Positions 1 through 8,430 of a stretch of 50,438 nt of DNA are shown here, piece by piece. The translations under genes were made by a program, and so were the position numbers. The stretch lies in the IMG/VR virus record IMGVR_UViG_3300024518_002307, positions 1 to 50,438 of that record. One strand, written 5' to 3'. Origin of the DNA: a virus. Every line of letters starts with the position of its first letter. The stretch's first letter is position 1. Under the pieces are notes generated by a model, which was not told the origin of the DNA, made no database searches, and saw only the letters and a program-made list of their open reading frames with translations.

Positions 1-116
1 ACTACCAAGCCGTTCCACTCTTCTCTTACTTCCGTGTGGTAATAGTCGAAACCACAACGATCGCAGCAAACCCAATGAAGTCCTGATTTAAACCCTGGAT
101 TAGCCGAATGTGCCAT
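1..116 (-). CDS. Partial Cys-rich small protein, truncated by the window edge
   Basis: The gene starts at the ATG at 116 and reads off position 1 with no stop, so only about 39 residues are visible. They include a CC-x2-C cluster (WVCCDRCGF) followed by a REEWNGL segment. This resembles the short phage proteins with a zinc-finger-like N-terminus that sit next to tail-hub genes and normally continue with a second Cys pair and an RHPQ-type motif. That continuation would lie beyond position 1. The start lies inside the end of the preceding gene (17-bp overlap). Function unknown. The family likeness is recalled, not searched. Confidence 0.6.
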   Translation of the reverse strand, partial: MAHSANPGFKSGLHWVCCDRCGFDYYHTEVREEWNGLV

Positions 117-348
117 TACGCCCTCTATTCCTTCTACGTGGACTGCTCATCTTGTGGTTAGTACATAAATAATATACAGAAGGATCTGAAGGCTTGATGG
201 TAAGAATAACAGCATACAGATGTGCTTTATGTCTTCTGCTTGCTTCAGTGTCTGAATAACTTGGAGGATGTTCAAAGACATGAGCAACCCCCATAGGCAA
301 CGTAGTTCCTATTGCCGAAGCTCTTTTATCTCTTGAGTCTAGCGCCAC
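100..348 (-). CDS. Small conserved phage protein near the tail hub
   Basis: 82 residues starting with GTG at 348. The N-terminus (MALDSRDKRASAIG) matches a short motif often seen in small phage proteins encoded between head and tail genes, which supports the GTG start even though it overlaps the upstream gene by 23 bp. The C-terminus is basic (RRRNRGRNG). No enzymatic motif. It is probably translated together with its neighbours in the late operon. Role unknown. Confidence 0.65.
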   Translation of the reverse strand: MALDSRDKRASAIGTTLPMGVAHVFEHPPSYSDTEASRRHKAHLYAVILTIKPSDPSVYYLCTNHKMSSPRRRNRGRNGTFG

Positions 349-628
349 TAAATTTATCTACTATTGCTTGTGCTTCCGTCAATGTCTGAGGAATATAATA
401 TCTTAATTTCATCAATTGATACTGATACTGAAATACTAAGCCCTCTCGTCCTCTTATCATGCTATCAGTTAAATGTTTGTATGCCTTGTAGGGTCTATCG
501 GGTAAGTTGTCTTCGGACATAAGACGCGGATCGGTGATATGTCCCCAATAGCGATCCTTTAATTGCTGCTCCATGCTTATAGGTGCTTTGTCTCGAAAAA
601 TGTTTTTTACGAGAGATACTAAACTCAT
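326..628 (-). CDS. Hypothetical protein of the late operon
   Basis: 100 residues. The start ATG overlaps the stop of the upstream 425-residue gene (TAATG), an arrangement typical of translational coupling. The product is polar and rich in Tyr and Arg, with a helical C-terminal half (TEAQAIVDKFSGARL) and no signal peptide or membrane segment. Its place between a beta-rich virion protein and small tail-hub-associated proteins suggests a head-tail joining or virion role, but no family is recognised. Confidence 0.6.
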   Translation of the reverse strand: MSLVSLVKNIFRDKAPISMEQQLKDRYWGHITDPRLMSEDNLPDRPYKAYKHLTDSMIRGREGLVFQYQYQLMKLRYYIPQTLTEAQAIVDKFSGARLKR

Positions 629-1905
629 TATGTAAACTCTTGTCGGATGAAGGTTGTGCCATCATCCGATACTGTACTTGTGCCTACCGTAGTAGATTCG
701 TCGTCAGCTTTAAGCAACGTAGTTGTAGCTGTTTGTGTTATTCTATTTCTAGCAAGCATGTACAAGAATGTTATCTTTTCCTCTAACGTAGCAGTTGCTG
801 CAAAATCACTTGCTGCTGAATGCTCCGCATAATCAGTACCCGCTAAAGCAGTATCTACTTCGGCATTTACTTCAGCTGGGCCAAGTTCAAGATTACTTCC
901 AATAGAACCCGAAAGATTACCAGTAATATTTCCAATGATATTCATAGTCTGATTAGGAAGATTGATCGCAGTTAAATGATCACCGTCCCCGCCCGCCTCA
1001 GTGAGGTTAGTGCCGTCGGCTATATGATCACGAATTGCCATCAAGGAGTCCGTAGTGTTAACATAAGCACTCCAGTCAGCCGTAGCTCCGCTGTTAGCAA
1101 GCTTTGCTATAACAGAATCATCAACAACATCATCAGCATCAGCTACGGCAATCAAGTGATCTAGACTCAATGCCACCAGAGCATCATTAACCTCAGACTG
1201 TACTTCCGCATCCCATGCTGCATTCCAAGGGACAGTGCCATCAGTATTTACATCAAGAGAAGTACCTACAGTAGTACCGTTACCTGTAGCAGTTAGTGCG
1301 GGCATAAAAATAGATACGTTATCTGCCGCTGTTAAGGTGAAAATTCCAGGATCAGCCAATAGATTCACATGAGAGCCTGAGCCTGTATAATCCTCGACGA
1401 TTCCCCACTGCATTTGTACCGCACTGGCAACATCATGAAAGACAATACGACAACCATTATAGGCGTCGTCGTCTATACTAGCAGCAGTCAACGTAAAATC
1501 GTTGATGCTTGTATAAGCAGCAACAGTAGTATTTAGTATGGCACCAGGATAACCAATAGAGAAAGTAGCAGCAGCAAAATTCAACGTTGCACCATCCACC
1601 GTAATCGGACCCACAGTTACATAATAGTTAGATCCTGCAGCATAAAAACCAGCTGTCGCATTACTAGACAAATCAATACTAAATCCGTGAATACCCGTAG
1701 CACCGTCTATGTTAATACCATCTGTATCTAAAAGCACAACACCCGTAGTGCTGCCTCTTTCCGTCATAGAAGTTCCTTTATAAATCCCAATATCCGCTAA
1801 TGCGAAATCTGAAACAATTACGGAAGCGCTAGGGTCATTTGAATCAAACGCATTAAATGGAATTAGAATTGTAGACCCAGGTACAACCATTCCTAAATTA
1901 ATCAT
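628..1905 (-). CDS. Beta-rich virion protein (fibre or decoration type)
   Basis: 425 residues, low in Cys and Lys and rich in Thr, Ala, Gly, Asp and Ser, the composition of phage fibre and surface-decoration proteins. The first ~120 residues look like a beta-sandwich attachment domain (VPGSTILIPFNAFDSNDPSAS). The middle holds a helical stretch (WDAEVQSEVNDALVAL, about residues 228-243) that recurs in appendage proteins of environmental phages. It lies two genes downstream of a predicted beta-helix protein and is transcribed with the coat module. Which appendage it forms cannot be told from sequence alone. Confidence 0.6.
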   Translation of the reverse strand: MINLGMVVPGSTILIPFNAFDSNDPSASVIVSDFALADIGIYKGTSMTERGSTTGVVLLDTDGINIDGATGIHGFSIDLSSNATAGFYAAGSNYYVTVGPITVDGATLNFAAATFSIGYPGAILNTTVAAYTSINDFTLTAASIDDDAYNGCRIVFHDVASAVQMQWGIVEDYTGSGSHVNLLADPGIFTLTAADNVSIFMPALTATGNGTTVGTSLDVNTDGTVPWNAAWDAEVQSEVNDALVALSLDHLIAVADADDVVDDSVIAKLANSGATADWSAYVNTTDSLMAIRDHIADGTNLTEAGGDGDHLTAINLPNQTMNIIGNITGNLSGSIGSNLELGPAEVNAEVDTALAGTDYAEHSAASDFAATATLEEKITFLYMLARNRITQTATTTLLKADDESTTVGTSTVSDDGTTFIRQEFT

Positions 1906-1906
1906 A

Positions 1907-2089
1907 TTATAATCCTATTGGTCCTGCTATCGGTCTAGAGAGGGGCATGCCTAAAGGCCCTTTAGGATTCCCTCCCGCTACAGGCTCGGCAGGCTCTACC
2001 GCCCCTTTCCAGCCCTGAAATTCATTACCGCTTGGGCTTGACTCTGCGGGCTCTACCGCCCCTTTCCACCCTTGGAATTCGTTAGCCAC
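1907..2089 (-). CDS. 60-residue protein with a tandem internal duplication
   Basis: Starts with GTG at 2089, preceded by a TAAGG-type ribosome site. The first 36 residues are two near-identical copies of a 14-residue unit (NEFQGWKGAVEPAE), followed by a Pro/Gly-rich tail. The duplication is also clear in the DNA. Such short Pro-rich proteins between virion genes may be linkers or chaperones, but no family is recognised. The next gene starts right after its stop. Confidence 0.5.
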   Translation of the reverse strand: MANEFQGWKGAVEPAESSPSGNEFQGWKGAVEPAEPVAGGNPKGPLGMPLSRPIAGPIGL

Positions 2090-2136
2090 TTAGCCTTACC
2101 GCTGGTTCGTCGTAAGTCATTTCCTATTGTCCTCAC

Positions 2137-3174
2137 CTACTGCCCATCACCAAAATCTTCCGGTAATGAGCCTTCTTTAACTGAGCCTGTATCTACAGGT
2201 GAAAAATCCCCATTCGTTGCGTCAGTGAAAGGACTTGCTGAAAGCGTTTCATTCGTATCTGAAGATGCCCAACGATCCACATAATAACTTGGACCTGTAT
2301 AATGTGTAGCATTGTCGTAAGAGGCATTCGCAGTATATACATCTACACTCTGGTTGGTACCATTTAGGTCGTAACCTACCCCACCCGTGCCAGAAAATCC
2401 TTCTATAAGATTATTAGAAATCATTTGAATTTCGACGTTGTTAACTTGCGCAATACCTTGCCCGGTTCCCCCAGCAGACCATACAGAATTATGCATAATC
2501 ACTTGCCGATCAGTTGGATGAATGCCGTTACTAGCGCCATCGATTTTCACAATATTACGATAAACAACACCGGCATTACCCGCCCTAAGAGCTATGTCAC
2601 AATCATTCGTGCCATTCTCGATATAATTGAACATAATATTTCCAGAAAATACTATGCGTATCGCCTCACCTCCAACATTGTGAACATAGTTCCCTATAAC
2701 AAGTCCACGATCCACTTGGATTCCATTGCCCGAGGTATTATCTATCTCGCAGCGAAACACCCCACATTCGTCGTCTGTTCGAATTACAGTAGCCGATCCT
2801 GTATTGTGACAATGCAGATCAATAAAAAAAACATAATCAAATGCAGCATCATCATAAACTGAGACAGAACCCCCGCCAGATATGCCACCCTTGCCTCCAT
2901 CCCCAGCTGCCGTTGTATAGCCTTGAAAAATACAAGGTGTAGTTATTGTCGGTGCCCACGCCACAGTAGTACCAGTATCGGCCATAGCAGCAGATATTTC
3001 GACCGCCACAACTTCGTCCGTTCCAGCCTTAATGTTTACACGAGTACCGTTCGTTGTATCGAAGGTAGTTTGCTCAATTCCATATTCGAGATCCCCAAAG
3101 GGATCACCGACCGTTCCCGTACCACTATCTCCTGCAATCGACGGATCTACATAAATTTCTGATGGCTGTGCCAT
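2137..3174 (-). CDS. Right-handed beta-helix virion protein
   Basis: 345 residues with the features of parallel beta-helix proteins: an N-terminal YVDPSIAGDSGTGTVGDPF segment (the IYVDP/GDDxxDGT-type opening of pectate-lyase-like folds), then repeated short strands with Asn/Val/Ile ladders (GNYVHNVGG, FNYIENG, YRNIV, MHNSVWS). No catalytic triad can be assigned, so it may be a structural spike or a polysaccharide-binding or -cleaving appendage. A second protein with the same fold type lies upstream at 4121-5113. Confidence 0.65.
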   Translation of the reverse strand: MAQPSEIYVDPSIAGDSGTGTVGDPFGDLEYGIEQTTFDTTNGTRVNIKAGTDEVVAVEISAAMADTGTTVAWAPTITTPCIFQGYTTAAGDGGKGGISGGGSVSVYDDAAFDYVFFIDLHCHNTGSATVIRTDDECGVFRCEIDNTSGNGIQVDRGLVIGNYVHNVGGEAIRIVFSGNIMFNYIENGTNDCDIALRAGNAGVVYRNIVKIDGASNGIHPTDRQVIMHNSVWSAGGTGQGIAQVNNVEIQMISNNLIEGFSGTGGVGYDLNGTNQSVDVYTANASYDNATHYTGPSYYVDRWASSDTNETLSASPFTDATNGDFSPVDTGSVKEGSLPEDFGDGQ

Positions 3175-3179
3175 TATTT

Positions 3180-3608
3180 CTAATCTTTAATCGTACACTT
3201 AAGCGTAATATCGTACGTATCATTAGCTGCGACAGTACCAATAGTAGTAAAAATTATATCCCCATCGGCAACTGCCCCCGGAGTACCTGCCATTGTGTAA
3301 CCTCCGACATCTCTGAAATCTTTGTACCCATCGCCCGCACCACAATATGCGATAACTTCATCTGTCGCGTCATCGAATTCTATAAGCACGGCACTAAGAC
3401 CATCTGCTGTAGAATCCGCACTTTGTACACTCCACGTAATCTCATCTATTCTTATCTGAGGAGTAGTCGCAGAAGCAGCCCCTCCTCCCGGAGGTAAAAG
3501 AGTAGAACGATCAATTTTAACTACCGCTGCTTCATCATCCCCTATCATATGAAAAGTAGCAGCGTATTTGTTGCGCCCATTCACATGTACTCGGCTACTA
3601 ATTGCCAT
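3180..3608 (-). CDS. Virion-associated beta protein
   Basis: 142 residues, mostly short beta strands with Asp/Gly turns, no membrane segment and a C-terminal Thr/Lys strand (TYDITLKCTIKD). Proteins of this size and composition occur downstream of coat genes in many environmental podoviruses and siphoviruses and are presumed structural. It is separated by only 5 bp from the beta-helix gene that follows. Confidence 0.55.
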   Translation of the reverse strand: MAISSRVHVNGRNKYAATFHMIGDDEAAVVKIDRSTLLPPGGGAASATTPQIRIDEITWSVQSADSTADGLSAVLIEFDDATDEVIAYCGAGDGYKDFRDVGGYTMAGTPGAVADGDIIFTTIGTVAANDTYDITLKCTIKD

Positions 3609-3620
3609 CTTATTTATTCC

Positions 3621-3839
3621 TCATAATTCCGTCATGTTACTGCCGGGTATTCCCGCCACTAACTCCTCCATCGGCTGTTTAACATCTGGATGCGTTCTGT
3701 TGTGTCGGAAAGGGACAGACGATATCAAACGTCTTCCAACTCCACCACAAGAGCATTTTTCAGGATTGTTCCTTTCTGCCAAAGCGCATTCTCGCACCCA
3801 TAAGTTGGAACAACCGTCGCATTTGTATTCGTATATCAT
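3621..3839 (-). CDS. FmdB-type zinc-ribbon protein
   Basis: 72 residues beginning MIYEYKCDGC, the opening of the FmdB/CxxC-SSSS zinc-ribbon family. The Cys pairs CDGC (residues 7-10) and CSCGG (residues 29-33) would bind one zinc ion, followed by the family's RRLISS segment. Bacterial members are annotated as putative regulators; phage copies are common beside capsid genes and their role is unknown. Confidence 0.7.
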   Translation of the reverse strand: MIYEYKCDGCSNLWVRECALAERNNPEKCSCGGVGRRLISSVPFRHNRTHPDVKQPMEELVAGIPGSNMTEL

Positions 3840-3851
3840 TCCAATTCCAAC

Positions 3852-3873
3852 GAAGGGGGCAAAAGCCCCCTTC
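3852..3873. other. Strong hairpin between two late genes
   Basis: A perfect 9-bp stem (GAAGGGGGC / GCCCCCTTC) with a 4-nt loop lies just after the stop of the 80-residue gene. The U-rich tail (TTCTTTT) is on the plus-strand side, while the genes here run on the minus strand. It is therefore an intrinsic terminator only for antisense transcription. For the sense transcript it may be a stability or processing element. Confidence 0.5.
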
Positions 3874-3876
3874 TTT

Positions 3877-4119
3877 TCAAGGTACTACACTTAAAGTTAC
3901 TACGTTACGTTGTTCAGAGATACGCCATCGAGCCGTATATCCCGAAACAGGTTCTACCCAATCGTCGTCTGCCAAATATACTTCTACCTTTTCAACTTTG
4001 TACTCTGTACCATTAAGATGTACAAACTGGTCAACAACCGGCATGGTATATAAGTTACAAATATGAAAGAGGGTATCCCCTGTACCTTCCGCAACGAATT
4101 CTACGTTATCACCTGGCAT
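3877..4119 (-). CDS. Small hypothetical virion-module protein
   Basis: 80 residues starting one base after the stop of the upstream beta-helix gene. Predicted all-beta (NVEFVAEGTGDTLFHI, TEYKVEKVEVYLADDDW). No motif recognised. Tight spacing and co-orientation with coat genes suggest a structural or assembly role. Confidence 0.55.
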   Translation of the reverse strand: MPGDNVEFVAEGTGDTLFHICNLYTMPVVDQFVHLNGTEYKVEKVEVYLADDDWVEPVSGYTARWRISEQRNVVTLSVVP

Positions 4120-4120
4120 C

Positions 4121-5113
4121 TTAGGTCAACGCTATGGAATCACCAGCCGTACCCGCAGTAGCTCGTTCTGGTCCTGCGAAGTGTACGGAATCAGTTGTTC
4201 CCGAACAGAAGTTCGTGTGGTTCACCTGATAGCAGTCTTTCAGAACAACAAAGCCCTGTGTCTGTTCAGCGCCCATCTCAATAGCTTCTACCACTGCGGC
4301 AGATAGCTTGACATTATGGAATAGGCAGTCCTGCGCCCAGCACATACGTTCTATATCAGTTGCCCCTGGTATGCGCCAGTTGGCCGCTGCTGTTTGTGAT
4401 GAATTTAGAAGAAACACACAATTATCAAAGTAAGTATCACGCGCAACCTTGCCCGTGATTGTTTCTCTGGTAAATAACACGTTAGAGTGTGTAGTTGAAG
4501 TGTGCTGTGTTGCTGAAGAACCAATAGCACAATTCTTCATATAAGCTGTATCTCCATTCATCAAAACAGTAGCAGTATTAGCAGTTCCTAGAAGCGTGCT
4601 CTTAAAGAACTCGCAATTAGTGTACTGTGCATACTCTCCACCTTCGGCAACTACATAAAGGCTAGAAGTATTCGTATCAGAACTGTCGAACTTAATGTTA
4701 GTAAAAGTATTACCAACACCCGTGTTCTGTAGAACCGCAATAGCATCTGAATCTTCAGTTGTAGTAACGCCCATCGTCCAGCGAGAACGTTGTCCTTGAT
4801 AACGAGAACCACCACCAAGACCAACAAAATGTACGCGACCCTTAGTCAAAGTAGCTTCTATCTCTTCGTCTGCGGCACCGTTGCCTGTCTTGAGCCCACT
4901 ATTACCATGTAATAGAATTACATCGTGGTTTCCGGACACAGCTTTAGTTATGGCTTGCCCGATAAACTTATAGGGTTTCTTCATAGAAGAACCATTACCA
5001 AACGTCGAAGAGTCTGGATTTACAAAAATATAGTTACCGTAAGTAGTAGGTACTCCACTTGCTCCTACGGGCATACCTCCATTCTGGTAAACTTGATCAC
5101 CAAAAGTAGTCAT
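4121..5113 (-). CDS. Beta-helix capsid-module protein (head fibre or decoration candidate)
   Basis: 330 residues with a repeated-strand pattern typical of parallel beta-helices: an opening YIFVNPDSSTFGNGSSMKKP segment, then short strands such as YTNCEFFKS, YMKNCAIGS and YFDNCVFLL spaced by about one helical turn, with Asn/Cys ladders. It is the first gene after the coat protein, behind a terminator-like hairpin, so it may be expressed below coat level. Its position favours a capsid-surface or tailspike-like protein; no active site is visible. Confidence 0.65.
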   Translation of the reverse strand: MTTFGDQVYQNGGMPVGASGVPTTYGNYIFVNPDSSTFGNGSSMKKPYKFIGQAITKAVSGNHDVILLHGNSGLKTGNGAADEEIEATLTKGRVHFVGLGGGSRYQGQRSRWTMGVTTTEDSDAIAVLQNTGVGNTFTNIKFDSSDTNTSSLYVVAEGGEYAQYTNCEFFKSTLLGTANTATVLMNGDTAYMKNCAIGSSATQHTSTTHSNVLFTRETITGKVARDTYFDNCVFLLNSSQTAAANWRIPGATDIERMCWAQDCLFHNVKLSAAVVEAIEMGAEQTQGFVVLKDCYQVNHTNFCSGTTDSVHFAGPERATAGTAGDSIALT

Positions 5114-5126
5114 TTTAGTTTCCTTT

Positions 5127-5183
5127 TAAAAACTCCCTATCGCAGAGGATACTGCAGCAGCCCCACAACGGACCATAGGGAGT
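5127..5183 (-). terminator. Terminator-like hairpin after the coat gene
   Basis: Read on the minus strand, ACTCCCTAT pairs with ATAGGGAGT across a 34-nt loop that contains CTGCAG-type inner pairing, and is followed by TTTTTAAAA. It starts 17 bp past the coat stop codon and lies ahead of the beta-helix gene. It likely sets the coat transcript end or attenuates downstream genes. Confidence 0.6.
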
Positions 5184-5199
5184 CTAATTTAAGTTGTGA

Positions 5200-6111
5200 T
5201 TACGCTCCCGGTGATCCGAAGATCGCGCGAGGATCGATCCAGCCTGCGCTGTAACGCTCAGTAGCTTTGTACTTCGCGTTCTCCGTATCAAAGTCGTTGT
5301 CCACAGTAAAGGACATCGGACGCCTCTGATAGAAGCACATGCCGTTGTTGGGAAGATTAGAACGAAGGAACCACGCATCCGTATCGGTCAGGTAATGATT
5401 GACCTTAACGCCGTCTGGGAACTTACCCATCTGACGAATCGCGTTAGGATCATTATCTGCCGTGCCTACCCGGAAGGTAGCGTTAAGGATACGATGAGTA
5501 TCGAACTCGATATCAACAGGAATAACAATGCAACGAGGTCGAACCGCAACCTTCAAGCCACGATCATTCGTCCATTTTTCCATGTCGATACAAGCCTGCT
5601 CTAGCGCTGCTTCTGAAATATCAGCAGCGGTAGAAAGCTCATTCGCCCAAGTTCCGCCTGCGTAGTTAACGTGGGCCGCAGAACACATCTCAAGACCATC
5701 CCCACCAAGGTAGGAACCGTCAAATGCTCTGTTGTACACATTAGCTCCAACAGTTTCTTTAGTCTGCCTCATTGAGAAAGCAAGACCTTGGGAACGCCTT
5801 TCACCAACGACATCGTAGAGGTCGTCTTCTACCATTTCTTTGGTTATGATGAATCCAAGACCGTAGACCACATGCTGGAAGCGGGTCAAGAAAGCCTGGC
5901 TCTCGTCGTCATACGGAATGCTTGCGCCTTCCAACTTCTGAGCGGCCTGCCCAAATCCACTAACACCTACGTGCTCTTCGTATGCTCTCTTCGACGTTTT
6001 CACATCGAACAGGTCTGTGTATTCCACTTCGTGCTCGTTATACGCTTTACCGTACCAAGAACTAACTCCGGGGAATAGTGCTTTCGCGAATGATGATGAT
6101 GAAACAACCAT
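5200..6111 (-). CDS. Major capsid protein
   Basis: 303 residues of the Mu gpT-like/HK97-fold coat type. Supporting stretches are an N-terminal segment ending LFPGVSSWYGKAYNEHEVEYTDLF cut here to its key words (WYGKAY, EYTDLF), the helical REx-like middle (ITKEMVEDDLYDVV, RRSQGLAFSMRQTKE), the HVNYAGGTW turn and a C-terminal YSAGWIDPRAIFGS segment that closes many coat proteins of this group. It follows scaffold and decoration genes in the usual order and is followed by a terminator-like hairpin, consistent with high expression. No protease gene was recognised, so maturation may not involve cleavage. Confidence 0.85.
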   Translation of the reverse strand: MVVSSSSFAKALFPGVSSWYGKAYNEHEVEYTDLFDVKTSKRAYEEHVGVSGFGQAAQKLEGASIPYDDESQAFLTRFQHVVYGLGFIITKEMVEDDLYDVVGERRSQGLAFSMRQTKETVGANVYNRAFDGSYLGGDGLEMCSAAHVNYAGGTWANELSTAADISEAALEQACIDMEKWTNDRGLKVAVRPRCIVIPVDIEFDTHRILNATFRVGTADNDPNAIRQMGKFPDGVKVNHYLTDTDAWFLRSNLPNNGMCFYQRRPMSFTVDNDFDTENAKYKATERYSAGWIDPRAIFGSPGA

Positions 6112-6125
6112 ATTTTATTTCCCCC

Positions 6126-6698
6126 TTATGGTACTGCAGCGAATTCGTGAGTAGTAAACTTAACCCAATAACGACCAAACGCTAAAGTATGATCATTATC
6201 TGGAAGGTTAGGTATTTCTACAATAACTACATCGCCGTCGTTGGTAAGTGCATCGCCGTTTATTTCCATATCAGAAAGGCCCGTAGTAGTACTACCAGAT
6301 CCCACAATAATATCGTAAGCTTCGCCTACAACACCCGTTTCTGCGGTGTCGTCTACTTGCGCTTCAAAAATCATGTCATCTACGGGGTAATACCAAACTC
6401 CCCATTCTGTATGAGTGCTTGCTGAATCGTCGTAATATCGAGTCATTAAAGTGTCCGGGTTATAAGGACCGGAAAAGTTCTGCTCTCCTTTGGAGATCTT
6501 ACCAAAACCAGCCGCAACACCCACACACTCATCTTCCACAGTCAAACGCGCTGCAAGACCACTAGCAAGTTCCAATGCATCACCAACAAAAATATCCGCC
6601 GCGTCAGCTACACCAACGAAACGCAAAGTTGAATTGATTGGCGCACCAGATAATGTCTTGACCGGACGAAATCCGTTCGGCCTATCTACATTTGCCAT
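6126..6698 (-). CDS. Capsid decoration or stabilising protein
   Basis: 190 residues. It begins MANVDRPNGFRPVKTLSGAP, the signature opening (MAN..xGFRPV) of a phage protein family encoded immediately upstream of coat genes. The rest is all-beta and acidic, with Gly/Thr-rich turns. It lies 14 bp before the coat gene in transcription order. Family members are regarded as head decoration proteins; the exact role is inferred from position. Confidence 0.7.
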   Translation of the reverse strand: MANVDRPNGFRPVKTLSGAPINSTLRFVGVADAADIFVGDALELASGLAARLTVEDECVGVAAGFGKISKGEQNFSGPYNPDTLMTRYYDDSASTHTEWGVWYYPVDDMIFEAQVDDTAETGVVGEAYDIIVGSGSTTTGLSDMEINGDALTNDGDVVIVEIPNLPDNDHTLAFGRYWVKFTTHEFAAVP

Positions 6699-6714
6699 TT
6701 AAATTTACCTTATG

Positions 6715-7245
6715 TTAAGATTGATTGACGTATTTTAATTCTGTACTTACGTCAGTTTGCCCATATTGTCCCATCCCATCAGGCGACATATCCTTATCGG
6801 CTTTGAACGCCTTCCGTTCTGTTTCTTTAAGGGCTTTTTCCTTAGCACGTTGGTCCTCTTGGTAAAACTTCTTCTTTATTCTCATCAAGTATTGGTACTC
6901 ACCTTTACTTGCCTGGGTCTTACCTGCGGGGACTCTAATAATGCTTCCAACGTTTTCAGACTTATAAATGGCCATTTGCCCAATTTCTAATCCTTGTTCT
7001 GTGGTTGCAAATTCCCATGAGCCTTGCATGAATCGAAAAATACGGTGTCCATTCTCATCTGAGTCTACTACCCATCGATATTCGTAGTCTTTGTCTTTAC
7101 CCTTGACTGTTAGAATATCTCTGTTTCCAGATACGGGAATCCGTGTCGGTTTATTTTCGTCTGCTCTTGAAACTTCTTTACGAGGTCGCCCTCTCTTCTT
7201 TGGCCTTTTAACTACATCTTGTAATGTCAGCGTATTTTCACTCAT
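6715..7245 (-). CDS. Hypothetical head-module protein with basic AT-hook-like N-terminus
   Basis: 176 residues. Residues 14-24 (RPKKRGRPRKE) carry an AT-hook-like RGRP core, which suggests nucleic-acid contact. The middle (YEYRWVVDSDENGHRIFRF) is beta-rich and the C-terminal half is a charged helix. It sits between scaffold and decoration genes, a common place for small head proteins of unknown function. Confidence 0.6.
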   Translation of the reverse strand: MSENTLTLQDVVKRPKKRGRPRKEVSRADENKPTRIPVSGNRDILTVKGKDKDYEYRWVVDSDENGHRIFRFMQGSWEFATTEQGLEIGQMAIYKSENVGSIIRVPAGKTQASKGEYQYLMRIKKKFYQEDQRAKEKALKETERKAFKADKDMSPDGMGQYGQTDVSTELKYVNQS

Positions 7246-7263
7246 ATCTCTATATACCTTTCT

Positions 7264-8088
7264 TTATTGTTGACTTGACAGATCACCAAGATCTGCTAAT
7301 TGGTTTACGTATTCTTGCAAATCTTTGATTGCACCACTGTCAACAAAACTCTGCCCTATCTGTTTCTGCATATCGTTCAAATCGCCGGCAGTGTACTTAC
7401 TAGATTTGCTCTTCTTGTTAGCACCGCCCGCACCCGCTACCTTGTTAGGGGTATTAGAAGCATTCCCAAACTTGTGTGGGAATGCTTGCCTTATGCGGGA
7501 ATCTACCGTCTTGCACATCTCCGCCGGAGCAACTTTGCTGTTAAAGCATTCTTGTGCTACAGAATCTGCAAACAAGCGCATGTTCTCGTCTTCGTGATAC
7601 CACTTGTTAGAGGTATCTCCCATCCAATCTACGATCTCTGGAGCAAGCTGTGGAGTCTCGTCCACTGTCACCTCGGGAGCTTTCGCTTCCTTCAACTCAC
7701 TCATCTGCTCATCGAGTTCTACGACTTGATCGTGATCCGACTCTTCCAGCGCCTGCTTCTTTTGGCTCTTCAATTCGTCCATCTTGTTCTTTCGGTAAAC
7801 TTCTGCCAACTTGGCGTTGTGTTCACCCATCTCTTTCAGGGCGCGGGTAAGTTCGTCTACTTTGGCACCTTGTACCGTATTCGACTTACCTAGAGCATTT
7901 ATCTTTCCGAAAAGTTCGCTACGTCGATTGAACTCCGGCCAATCGAACCACTCCTGCGAATCCGCCCCTTCGTATTCATCCTGGGGTCTCCAACCATCTC
8001 CCCGAGCTTTCTCTTCTCCCGGCGATAGTTCTACAACCTCCTCCTTCTCTTCCTTTTTTTCTGGCTCTTCTTTTACTTCCTCGACCAT
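7264..8088 (-). CDS. Scaffolding protein
   Basis: 274 residues, highly acidic at the N-terminus (a run of E/K residues 2-20), with an ARGDGWRP-EYEG-W motif around residues 28-50 common to phage scaffolds of this type, then long helices (residues 60-150) likely to form coiled coils and a Lys/Ser-rich linker before a C-terminal helix that could bind coat. It is placed between portal and coat genes, as expected for an internal scaffold. Confidence 0.75.
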   Translation of the reverse strand: MVEEVKEEPEKKEEKEEVVELSPGEEKARGDGWRPQDEYEGADSQEWFDWPEFNRRSELFGKINALGKSNTVQGAKVDELTRALKEMGEHNAKLAEVYRKNKMDELKSQKKQALEESDHDQVVELDEQMSELKEAKAPEVTVDETPQLAPEIVDWMGDTSNKWYHEDENMRLFADSVAQECFNSKVAPAEMCKTVDSRIRQAFPHKFGNASNTPNKVAGAGGANKKSKSSKYTAGDLNDMQKQIGQSFVDSGAIKDLQEYVNQLADLGDLSSQQ

Positions 8089-8091
8089 TCT

Positions 8092-8430
8092 CTATTCCTC
8101 TTCTTTTATGATCACATTAACGTCTTCATCGTTAATCAACTTGTACTCTTTCTCAGTGTGTGGATCTAAGATAAACTTGCCTGCATACCTTGAATACCAG
8201 ACTCGATCCCCTACTTTAGCCCACGGCTTGCCGTTGCGCTCTTGTCCGTTGTCATCCATCATTCGGAAAGCTTTCCACGCATCGGGACCGATAGCGATTA
8301 TCGTTCCTATCTGCTGTCCTGCTTCCTCTAGCCTCTCGTCAAAAGAAACTAGCTGTAATCCCCAATCTGTTTCCTTCTCTACTTTATCCGGCTCAATAAT
8401 CAGTCGGTGCCCGCACGGTATCAGTGCCAT
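8092..8430 (-). CDS. GroES/Cpn10-like co-chaperonin
   Basis: 112 residues. The order GHRLIIEPDK, GTIIAIGPDAW, GKPWAKVGDRVWYSRYAG and YKLINDEDVNVII matches the Cpn10 fold (N-terminal strand, mobile loop, valine-rich core, closing strand). The 20-residue mobile loop region (ETDWGLQLVSFDERLEEAG) would contact GroEL. It may replace or help host GroES in folding the coat protein encoded just downstream. The ATG at 8430 overlaps the previous gene by 38 bp. Annotation as a GroES homologue rests on motif order, not on a search. Confidence 0.75.
   Translation of the reverse strand: MALIPCGHRLIIEPDKVEKETDWGLQLVSFDERLEEAGQQIGTIIAIGPDAWKAFRMMDDNGQERNGKPWAKVGDRVWYSRYAGKFILDPHTEKEYKLINDEDVNVIIKEEE

Noticed and set aside
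7300-7893. Plus-strand ORFs antisense to the scaffold gene
   Set aside because: The products are low-complexity hydrophobic shadows of the Glu/Lys-rich scaffold codons, and no start signal is present.
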